Positions 1-5,920 of a DNA stretch of 9,570 nt are shown one piece after another; position 1 is the first letter of the stretch; every line of letters begins with the position of its first letter. A model generated the notes under the pieces. That model had not been told where the DNA came from. It searched no databases and worked only from the letters and a program-made list of their open reading frames with translations. Made by a program: the position numbers and the translations under genes. Origin of the DNA: an uncultured Victivallaceae bacterium (GTDB lineage Bacteria > Verrucomicrobiota > Lentisphaeria > Victivallales > Victivallaceae); contig CAKUKT010000081.1 of assembly GCA_934663655.1 (NCBI GenBank), positions 1-9,570 on the forward strand, in the 5' to 3' direction.

Positions 1-1495
1 CGGCAACGGCGACCGGGTCTATGCGTCGATCGCCCCGAGCTGGGTCGGTTATTTCCGCGGTAAAACGCTGCCGCAGCTGGTTCATGCGCTCAAGCTGGCG
101 GGTTTCGCCGGCGCCAGCGAAACCGCGCTCGGAGCGGAAGCGGTAAGTTCGGCCACCAGCAGCTATCTGCGGGCGCTGACCAAACCCGAACTGGTGATTT
201 CCAGCGCCTGCCCCGCCTGTGTGGATTACATCCGCAAATACCATCCCGACTACGCCTCCCATATCATTCCCCTCCATTCACCGCTGCTCTCGCACTGTAA
301 ACTGCTGCGGGAACGTTTCGGTCAGGATATCAAAGTGGTATTCTTCGGTCCCTGCGCGGCCAAGAAAAACGAGGCCGACCGTCATCCGGATCAGCTCAAT
401 CTGGCGCTGACATTCGCTTCGCTGGAACAGCTGTTTGAAGAGAAAAAAATAGTGATCGGACCGGACGGGGAAGCGCCCGAACCGGCCGAGGCCGAAGAAG
501 GCCGTTTCTACTCCATCGAAGGCGGAATGAACGACACTCTCCGGGACGGCAATCACCAGGTGCGCTACCTCGCGGTCTCCGGGCTCGACAACCTCGCCCG
601 CGTGCTCGGCAGCTGGAACGGGGAAGTGGGCGAACGGTCGATTTTTCTTGAAGCACTCGCCTGTCACGGCGGCTGTGTGAACGGTCCGGTGATGCCGGCC
701 GACGCGGCTTCGCTGGAAACGATGGTGAAAACCGATGCCGCCAGCAGCGTCAATCCGAGCGCGGGGCGGGAGGTTCCCGTTAACATCTCCGAGTCCTACT
801 GCAGCGACAAAATCACTGAGAAGCACCCCTCCGAGGCCCAGATCGAACAGGCGCTCGCCCGGGTCGGCAAGTTCACCCGCGCCGATGAACTCAACTGCGG
901 CGCCTGCGGATACAACACCTGCCGCGATTTCGCCCGGGCGCTGCTCGAGTGCAAGGCCGAAGAGGCGATGTGCCACAACTATCTGCGCAAGAACTTCGAA
1001 CGGACCAGCAATGCACTGATCAGATACATTCCCGCCGGAGTGGTGATCGTGAACAATCAGCTGGAAATAACCGAGAGCAACCGTCACTTCGCGGAATTGA
1101 TCGGCGAAACCGATATCTTCGACACGCTCGGCAATCTCAATTCGATCCGGATCGAGGAGTTCCTTCCGGGCGCCGCCGACCTTTTCGAAAGCGTGCTGGA
1201 CAACGGCGGTGAAATCGAAAAATTCAATCAGCCCTTCAATGACAAGATCATCAACCTGAGTGTGTTCTCAATTGCCCGGGGCAAATTCGCCGGCGCGGTG
1301 GTACAGGATGTGACCAAACCGGAACTCCAGCGCGAACAGATCGCGGAGAAGGCCCGCGAGGTGATCCGCAAAAATGTGCTCACCGTTCAGCAGGTGGCCC
1401 GGCTCTTCGGTGAACACATCGCCGAATCGGAGATTCTGCTCAACCAGATCGCCGGTTCCTACCAGCCGCGGAAGGAAGACGGCGATGTACGGTGA
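1..1495 (+). CDS. Sensory-type [FeFe] hydrogenase (HydS-like), H-cluster + CGxCGY Fe-S + PAS domains, 5' partial
   Basis: The frame is open from the window edge (first full codon at 2; 497 residues visible), so the N-terminus, usually ferredoxin-like in this family, lies outside. Seen: the H-cluster domain fills about residues 1-235. Its L1 loop is SSACPACV (C70 ligand), L2 is FFGPCAAKK (C118), and L3 is ACHGGCVNGP (C221, C225), so all four H-cluster cysteines are present. The proton-relay cysteine just before the L1 ligand is Ala69. Next is a [4Fe-4S] domain of the CGxCGYxxC type (C299, C302, C307, C324), then a PAS-like domain from about residue 338 (NALIRYIPAGVVIVNNQLEI) and a helical tail. 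Known: Ala at the relay position, Fe-S and PAS domains mark the putative sensory (group C, HydS) hydrogenases, for example that of Thermotoga maritima. Inferred: a cytoplasmic H2 or redox sensor rather than a bulk catalyst. Its end overlaps the downstream phosphatase by 11 nt, which suggests coupled expression and function. Confidence 0.88.
   Translation, partial: GNGDRVYASIAPSWVGYFRGKTLPQLVHALKLAGFAGASETALGAEAVSSATSSYLRALTKPELVISSACPACVDYIRKYHPDYASHIIPLHSPLLSHCKLLRERFGQDIKVVFFGPCAAKKNEADRHPDQLNLALTFASLEQLFEEKKIVIGPDGEAPEPAEAEEGRFYSIEGGMNDTLRDGNHQVRYLAVSGLDNLARVLGSWNGEVGERSIFLEALACHGGCVNGPVMPADAASLETMVKTDAASSVNPSAGREVPVNISESYCSDKITEKHPSEAQIEQALARVGKFTRADELNCGACGYNTCRDFARALLECKAEEAMCHNYLRKNFERTSNALIRYIPAGVVIVNNQLEITESNRHFAELIGETDIFDTLGNLNSIRIEEFLPGAADLFESVLDNGGEIEKFNQPFNDKIINLSVFSIARGKFAGAVVQDVTKPELQREQIAEKAREVIRKNVLTVQQVARLFGEHIAESEILLNQIAGSYQPRKEDGDVR
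1473..1476 (+). promoter_or_regulatory. Ribosome binding site for the SpoIIE-type phosphatase
   Basis: AGGA lies 8 nt before ATG 1485, inside the end of the hydrogenase gene. It supports 1485 over the in-frame ATG at 1374. The extra 37 residues from 1374 would be antiparallel-frame sequence of the hydrogenase tail with no family resemblance. Confidence 0.6.
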
Positions 1496-2666
1496 TCTCT
1501 TCATCGAAATGGAGTGCCGCCAGTATACCAAGACTGGGCAGGCGGCCTGCGGTGACGACTACCAGTTGTTGACGCTTGAAAACGAGAACCGGAGTCTGGC
1601 TGTGCTCTCCGACGGTCTCGGCAGCGGGGTCAAGGCGCACATGCTGGCAAACATGACGACGACGATGGCGCTCCATTTTCTGCGTTCCAACCTCGACGTG
1701 GCGCAGGCGGCGGAGACGATCATGGATTCGCTGCCGGTCTGCGAAGTGCGCAAGATCAGTTATGCGACCTTTTCGATGGTGGATATCCGGCTCGGCGGGG
1801 TTTCGCGGATTATTGAGATGGGCAATCCCGGCTACATCCACCTGCGGGGCGAAACCGAGATACCGGCGCGTTCCCATCAGACGGTGGTCAACGAACGCTG
1901 GCCGGACCGCGAAGTGGAGTGTTCCGAACTGCGGATGGAACCGGGAGACCGGCTGATCGTCTGCTCCGACGGAGTGACCCAGGCGGGGCTCGGCCAGCCG
2001 GGCTGCAAATTCGGCTGGCGACGTTCGGGAGTGCTGGAATTTGCCCGGGAAATGATTCGCAAGTCGCCGGAAATTTCCGCCCGCGATCTCGCCGACGCGA
2101 TCGCGTTCCAGGCGCTCAGCATCTCCCCGGGCAAGTGCCTCGACGATATCTCCTGTCTGGTCATCTACCTGCGGACTCCGCGGGTGTTGCGGATTCTGAC
2201 CGGGCCGCCCTACCACAAGGAAAACGATCATGACTTCGCGGCCCGGGCGAATCTCGGTTTCGATCACGTGATCATCTGCGGCGGCACCACCGCGAACATC
2301 CTTGAACGCGAACTGCACGCCAGAACCGAAATCGATCTCAAACTGGTAAAGGTTTCCGGCGGGCTTCCTCCGCCGGGAAAGATGCCGGGGGTTGGACTGG
2401 TAACCGAAGGCATTCTGACCCTTTCCCGGGTCTGTCAGGCGCTCGAGCATGATGAATTTGAAACGGCGCCGCTGGCTGCCCGCGCGATTCTGACCCGGAT
2501 GATGGAACACGACCGGATTGAATTTATCGTCGGCACCAAGGTAAATGAGGCCCATCAGGATCCCAACCTGCCGCTGGAACTCGAATTGCGCCGCAATCTG
2601 ATCAAACGGATTTCGGAACTGCTCGAAACCAGATATCGTAAAAAGATAAGTATCAACTATTTTTAA
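1485..2666 (+). CDS. SpoIIE/PP2C-family serine phosphatase with hydrogenase-associated C-terminal domain
   Basis: 393 residues. Seen: the N-terminal part (about 1-228) has the PP2C/SpoIIE metal-binding pattern: GDDY at 23-26, LSDGLGSG with D43/G44, CSDGVTQAG with D162, and CLDDISCLVIYL with D220/D221. These acidic residues should hold the two metal ions that activate water to remove phosphate from Ser/Thr. The C-terminal part (about 230-393) is a separate module. It opens with ILTGPPYHKENDHDF, carries VIICGGTTANILEREL, and has NEAHQDPNLPLELELRRN near the end. I know of similar phosphatases beside [FeFe]-hydrogenase genes but cannot give this second module a biochemical function. No signal peptide or membrane segment is visible, so it is likely cytoplasmic. 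Inferred role: the output partner of the upstream PAS hydrogenase, dephosphorylating an unknown target (perhaps an anti-sigma-antagonist-like protein or a kinase substrate). No kinase or STAS protein is in the window. Confidence 0.88.
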   Translation: MYGDLFIEMECRQYTKTGQAACGDDYQLLTLENENRSLAVLSDGLGSGVKAHMLANMTTTMALHFLRSNLDVAQAAETIMDSLPVCEVRKISYATFSMVDIRLGGVSRIIEMGNPGYIHLRGETEIPARSHQTVVNERWPDREVECSELRMEPGDRLIVCSDGVTQAGLGQPGCKFGWRRSGVLEFAREMIRKSPEISARDLADAIAFQALSISPGKCLDDISCLVIYLRTPRVLRILTGPPYHKENDHDFAARANLGFDHVIICGGTTANILERELHARTEIDLKLVKVSGGLPPPGKMPGVGLVTEGILTLSRVCQALEHDEFETAPLAARAILTRMMEHDRIEFIVGTKVNEAHQDPNLPLELELRRNLIKRISELLETRYRKKISINYF

Positions 2667-2674
2667 CCGCGGTT

Positions 2675-2694
2675 CGGCGTCGGGATCGACGCCG
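2675..2694 (+). other. Intercistronic hairpin in the hydrogenase operon
   Basis: A perfect 8-bp inverted repeat, CGGCGTCG and CGACGCCG, encloses a GGAT loop in the 48-nt gap between the phosphatase stop and the [2Fe-2S] protein start. No T-run follows, so it is not a standard intrinsic terminator. It could stabilise or process the mRNA, or cause partial attenuation so that the sensor pair and the enzyme pair are made in different amounts. The function is inferred; only the symmetry is seen. Confidence 0.6.
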
Positions 2695-2714
2695 TCGCAA
2701 CCGGAGAAAAACAA

Positions 2715-2981
2715 ATGGCACCAATCAAGCTGGAAATATGCTGCGGCACCGCCTGCTACATGCTCGGCGCCGCCAAACTGCTCACCTTCGGCGAGACCCT
2801 GCCCCCGGAACTGGCCGACAAAGTGGAGGTATCCGCCCTGCCCTGCCTCGACCTCTGTATGGCCGACAACCTCGGCGGAGCGCCGTTCGTGCGCATCGAC
2901 GGGGAGGTGATGGGTCAGGCGACGGTCGAACGGGTGATGGAAAAACTGCTGGAAAAGGTCCACGGAGGCGGCAATGATTAA
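2715..2981 (+). CDS. Small thioredoxin-like [2Fe-2S] ferredoxin, NuoE/HydC-like C-terminal domain
   Basis: 88 residues. Seen: CCGTAC near the N-terminus and PCLDLC in the middle give a C-x4-C (C9, C14) plus C-x3-C (C44, C48) ligand set, the pattern of thioredoxin-fold [2Fe-2S] ferredoxins and of the NuoE/HoxE/HydC subunits. C10 is an extra cysteine beside the first ligand. The tail APFVRIDGEVMGQATVERVMEKL matches the last strand and helix of that fold. NuoE-type subunits are usually about 150-170 residues with an N-terminal helical domain; here only the Fe-S domain is present. ATG 2715 has GGAG at 2703-2706, spacing 8 nt. The gene overlaps the downstream hydrogenase by 8 nt. Inferred: an electron carrier or subunit for that hydrogenase. 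No NuoF/HydB-like NADH-binding subunit is in the window, so a link to NAD(P)H is not shown. Confidence 0.85.
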   Translation: MAPIKLEICCGTACYMLGAAKLLTFGETLPPELADKVEVSALPCLDLCMADNLGGAPFVRIDGEVMGQATVERVMEKLLEKVHGGGND

Positions 2982-4365
2982 TGGTGCGGAATACATTCGC
3001 CGGGAGTTGATGATCCGCCTGGTCCGCGCTTTCGACGACGGTACGCTCGATCGGGAAATCGACCAGATTCCGATCCGGTTGCGTCCCCGCGACGGCGTTT
3101 CGAGCCGCTGCTGCGTCTACCACGACCGCGCAGTGCTCAAATACCGGCTGATGTCACTGCTCGGGTTTTCCTGCGACGAGGAGACCGATGAGACGCGGCT
3201 GCTCTCAGACTACCTGCAGGAAGCGGGAAGCCGCCGGGAACTGCCGGCGGATGCCGAACCGCTGTCAGTATGCGCGGCCGGATGTTCCGGTTGTCCGGAT
3301 TCCCGCTATGTGGTCACCGGCAGTTGCCGCGGCTGTTTCGCGCGCCCCTGCGTCTACAACTGCCCGGCCAAGGCGATCACCGTGGAAAACCAGGTGTCGC
3401 GGATCGACTACTCCAAGTGCATCAAATGCGGCAAATGCCAGAGTGTCTGCCCCTTCAACGCGATCATGAAGACCACGGTACCATGCGAGGAGGCGTGTCC
3501 CACCGGAGCGATCCGCAAGGATGCCAATGGGCGGGCGCGGATTGATTTCTCCAAATGCGTATACTGCGGAAAATGTTTCAGCAAGTGTCCGTTCAGTGCG
3601 GTGATGGAGCGGAGTCAGCTGTTCGATGTGCTGGCGGCACTCCGGCGGGGAGAGAAACTGGTGGCGATGGTGGCGCCGTCGGCGGAATCACAGTTTCCCG
3701 GTACGATTGAGCAGCTCTTTTCGGCGATTTCGGTGCTGGGCTTCTTTGACGTGATCGAGGTGGCGCTCGGTGCCGAAATGACGACCGCCAATGAAGCACG
3801 GGAGTTTCAGGAACGGATCGCCAGGGGGGAAAAGATCATGACCACCTCCTGCTGTCCGGCCTGTGTGGAGTTGATTCGCAAACAGCTGCCCTCATTTCTG
3901 CCGAATGTCTCGACCACACCGAGTCCGATGGTCTATACCGCCGGGATCGTCGCCGAACGCCACCCTGACGCCAGAAAAGTTTTCATCGGCCCCTGCATCG
4001 CGAAACGGGTCGAAGCCCGGCGCCGGGAGATCGACTATGTGCTGAGCTTTGAAGAACTCGGCGCAATGCTCGCCGGCCGCCGGATCGACGTGATCGCCTG
4101 CGAACCCTGGAAATTGCCGCGGCCGGCGACGGCGACGGCGCGTAATTTCGCCCGCAGCTGCGGAGTCACGGAGGCGGTGCTCTCCGAATCCACGGAAATG
4201 GCCGCCGACTTCAAACTTGACGCCAAGTTCATCAACGGCCTGACACCGAAGTCACTGCAGCAGCTGAAACTTTACGCCGCCGGGAAATTGCCGGCGAACT
4301 TCCTTGAATTGATGGCCTGCCCCGGCGGCTGCGTCAACGGGCCGACCTCGCTGACCCGGGAATGA
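2974..4365 (+). CDS. [FeFe] hydrogenase, group B-type, with N-terminal [4Fe-4S] ferredoxin domains
   Basis: 463 residues, which agrees with my recollection of the group B1/B3 family length. It catalyses reversible proton reduction to H2 in the cytoplasm. Seen: an N-terminal region (1-95) with CC at 46-47; a cysteine cluster at C100, C104, C107; then ferredoxin-type motifs C118-C121-C126-C130, C149-C152-C155-C159 and C195-C198-C201-C205, with C171 and C175 between. These probably hold three or so [4Fe-4S] clusters. The H-cluster domain follows: L1 TTSCCPACV (relay C293, ligand C294), L2 FIGPCIAKR (C341), L3 MACPGGCVNGP (C449, C453). Unlike the first hydrogenase, the proton-relay cysteine is kept, so catalysis is expected. 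The protein ends 10 residues after the last ligand, so it lacks a C-terminal extension. GGAGG at 2964-2968 precedes ATG 2974. Maturases HydE, HydF and HydG are not in the window and must be elsewhere. It is the last gene before a strong terminator. Confidence 0.92.
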   Translation: MINGAEYIRRELMIRLVRAFDDGTLDREIDQIPIRLRPRDGVSSRCCVYHDRAVLKYRLMSLLGFSCDEETDETRLLSDYLQEAGSRRELPADAEPLSVCAAGCSGCPDSRYVVTGSCRGCFARPCVYNCPAKAITVENQVSRIDYSKCIKCGKCQSVCPFNAIMKTTVPCEEACPTGAIRKDANGRARIDFSKCVYCGKCFSKCPFSAVMERSQLFDVLAALRRGEKLVAMVAPSAESQFPGTIEQLFSAISVLGFFDVIEVALGAEMTTANEAREFQERIARGEKIMTTSCCPACVELIRKQLPSFLPNVSTTPSPMVYTAGIVAERHPDARKVFIGPCIAKRVEARRREIDYVLSFEELGAMLAGRRIDVIACEPWKLPRPATATARNFARSCGVTEAVLSESTEMAADFKLDAKFINGLTPKSLQQLKLYAAGKLPANFLELMACPGGCVNGPTSLTRE

Positions 4366-4388
4366 CCTCTCCGGTTCTTATCTTGTTG

Positions 4389-4421
4389 GCGCGGAACCAT
4401 TCTGGTTTCCGCGCTTTTTTT
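4389..4421 (+). terminator. Rho-independent terminator of the hydrogenase operon
   Basis: The left arm GCGCGGAACC (4389-4398) pairs with GGTTTCCGCGC (4404-4414) with one bulged base and a 5-nt ATTCT loop. A run of seven T follows at 4415-4421. It lies 24 nt after the hydrogenase stop and is the clearest transcription end in the window. Confidence 0.9.
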
Positions 4422-4567
4422 ATTGCGGTACCGGCGGATGGGAAATCGGCAGTTTCAACCAAAAGTCCATTTATTTTGCAAAAAAATCCATAAAATAGTG
4501 GAAAAATCGGTTTTCCTGGTCTATATTGGATAAAGTTTGAAACTCATGAAACGATGACAGGAACAAT
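4422..4567 (+). promoter_or_regulatory. AT-rich leader and probable promoter region of glmM
   Basis: After the terminator, base composition turns AT-rich, unlike the rest of the window, as expected for a promoter between separate transcription units. TATATT at 4522-4527 is a possible -10 element, but I see no convincing -35 at the right distance. A perfect 6-bp inverted repeat (GGAAAA and TTTTCC around ATCGG, 4500-4516) lies just upstream and could be an operator. AGGA at 4559-4562 is the ribosome site for ATG 4568. I see no riboswitch fold and no small open frame here. Confidence 0.4.
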
Positions 4568-5920
4568 ATGAAACTTTTCGGAACCGACGGAATCCGCGGC
4601 AAGGCCAACGTTTTTCCGATCACCCCGGAACTTGCCCTGCTGGTCGGCAAAGCGGTCGCCAAGGAGTGCGCGGCGGGCGGCCATGGTTCGCGCCGGGCGG
4701 TGCTCGGCAAAGACACGCGCCTCTCGGGGTATATGCTTGAAAATGCAATCTCGGCCGGACTGCTGAGCATGGGGATGGATGTGCTCGCGGTCGGTCCGAT
4801 GCCGACGCCGGCGGTGGCGCAGTTGACCCGTTCGCTCTGCGCCGACTGCGGCATCATGATCACCGCCAGCCACAACCCGGCCGAGGACAACGGAATCAAG
4901 ATTTTCGGAGCGGACGGCTTCAAGCTCGACGACCGCCGCACCGAGGAGATTGAGCGGCTGATCGCCGACGAGGAACTTTCCAGCTCCCACATTGCCAACA
5001 GCATGATCGGCAAAGCCCGACGGATCGACGACGCCCGCGGCAGGTATATTGAGTTCGCCAAGAGTTCAATCCGCAACCGTCCGCTGTCGGGAATCAAACT
5101 GGTGCTCGACTGCGCGAACGGAGCCGCTTATCCGCTGGCGCCGCCGATCTTCCGGGAACTCGGTGCGGAAGTGATTGCGGTCGGGGTTTCGCCCGACGGA
5201 GAGAACATCAACGCCGGCTGCGGCGCCACCGCTCCGGAACACCTCTCGCGTCTCGTGGTTGAACATCGTGCCGACCTCGGCATCGCCCTTGACGGCGACG
5301 CCGACCGGGTCATTTTCTGCGACGATCTCGGCAACATTGTCGACGGCGATCGGATTATCGGCATGATTGCGCTCGACTGCCATCGGCGCGGGCGGCTTTC
5401 CGGCGATGCGGCGGTGGTCACGGTGATGAGCAACCTCGGACTGGTTGCGGCGCTGCATGAAGCCGGAATCGGTGTGATCACCACCGACGTCGGCGACCAC
5501 AAGGTGATCGAGGCGATGCGCGAACACAACTGCAATGTCGGCGGAGAGAAATCAGGCCATGTGATCTTCCTTGATTACGTCACCACCGGCGACGGCATCA
5601 TCACCGCCCTGCACGTACTCGAACAGATGAAACGGGAAAACCGTACCTTACGCGAAGCCGCCGCCTTCATGCGCGAATATCCCCAGCGGCTGATCAACCT
5701 GCCCGTCATCGAAAAACGTCCGCTGGAGGAGATGCCGGAACTGCAGCGGCAGCTGCAGGCAATGCGCGACGAGCTCGGAGAGTCCGGACGTGCCCTGATC
5801 CGCTATTCCGGCACCGAGAACAAGCTGCGCATTCTCGTTGAATCCCGGGATGAAAAAACAACCGAGTCATGGAGCAACCGTCTGACGACTGCGATCGATC
5901 CGGAGGTGTTGAAATGTTGA
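4568..5920 (+). CDS. glmM: Phosphoglucosamine mutase GlmM
   Basis: 450 residues (E. coli GlmM is 445). It converts glucosamine-6-phosphate to glucosamine-1-phosphate for UDP-GlcNAc, peptidoglycan and, where present, lipopolysaccharide. Seen, in order: the N-terminal family signature FGTDGIRG (4-11); the active-site serine loop TASHNP with S101, the residue phosphorylated in the active enzyme; the Mg2+ loop DGDADR (242-247); the sugar-binding loop GEKSGH with E327, S329 and H331; and the phosphate-binding loop RYSGTEN (412-418) near the C-terminus. All four domains of the alpha-D-phosphohexomutase fold are present and intact. The SASHNP-type loop plus the GTDGIRG start favour GlmM over phosphomannomutase or phosphoglucomutase. 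It starts its own transcription unit after a terminator and overlaps the next gene by 7 nt, so the two are probably translated together. Confidence 0.96.
   Translation: MKLFGTDGIRGKANVFPITPELALLVGKAVAKECAAGGHGSRRAVLGKDTRLSGYMLENAISAGLLSMGMDVLAVGPMPTPAVAQLTRSLCADCGIMITASHNPAEDNGIKIFGADGFKLDDRRTEEIERLIADEELSSSHIANSMIGKARRIDDARGRYIEFAKSSIRNRPLSGIKLVLDCANGAAYPLAPPIFRELGAEVIAVGVSPDGENINAGCGATAPEHLSRLVVEHRADLGIALDGDADRVIFCDDLGNIVDGDRIIGMIALDCHRRGRLSGDAAVVTVMSNLGLVAALHEAGIGVITTDVGDHKVIEAMREHNCNVGGEKSGHVIFLDYVTTGDGIITALHVLEQMKRENRTLREAAAFMREYPQRLINLPVIEKRPLEEMPELQRQLQAMRDELGESGRALIRYSGTENKLRILVESRDEKTTESWSNRLTTAIDPEVLKC
5902..5906 (+). promoter_or_regulatory. Ribosome binding site for the GlmU-like acetyltransferase
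   Basis: GGAGG lies 7 nt before ATG 5914. It selects that start over the in-frame ATG at 5869, which has no such site and would add 15 residues read from within glmM. Confidence 0.75.

Noticed and set aside
278..1087. Open frame on the minus strand (269 codons) opposite the sensory hydrogenase.
   Set aside because: It lies wholly antisense to the H-cluster and Fe-S domains, has no family features and no convincing ribosome site.
1374..1484. Upstream ATG as start of the phosphatase.
   Set aside because: It would overlap the hydrogenase gene by 122 nt and add Arg/Ser-rich sequence; ATG 1485 has AGGA 8 nt before it and leads straight into the domain.
1440..2996. Long open frame on the minus strand (518 codons) opposite the phosphatase and [2Fe-2S] genes.
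   Set aside because: It is antisense to two genes with clear catalytic or ligand motifs. Its product is His/Arg/Gly-rich without a recognisable domain. Long antisense frames are common in GC-rich DNA.
4522..4527. TATATT as a definite sigma-70 -10 box for glmM.
   Set aside because: No -35 hexamer at 16-18 nt upstream is convincing, so only a probable promoter region was annotated.
4422..4567. A glmS-type riboswitch or other structured leader RNA before glmM.
   Set aside because: Apart from one short 6-bp inverted repeat I see no conserved core or multi-helix pattern.
5066..5535. Two overlapping minus-strand open frames inside glmM.
   Set aside because: glmM is complete with all motifs; these frames are its complement and show no family likeness.
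5869..5913. Upstream ATG as start of the GlmU-like gene.
   Set aside because: ATG 5914 has GGAGG at 7 nt spacing; the 15 extra residues are glmM sequence read in another frame.
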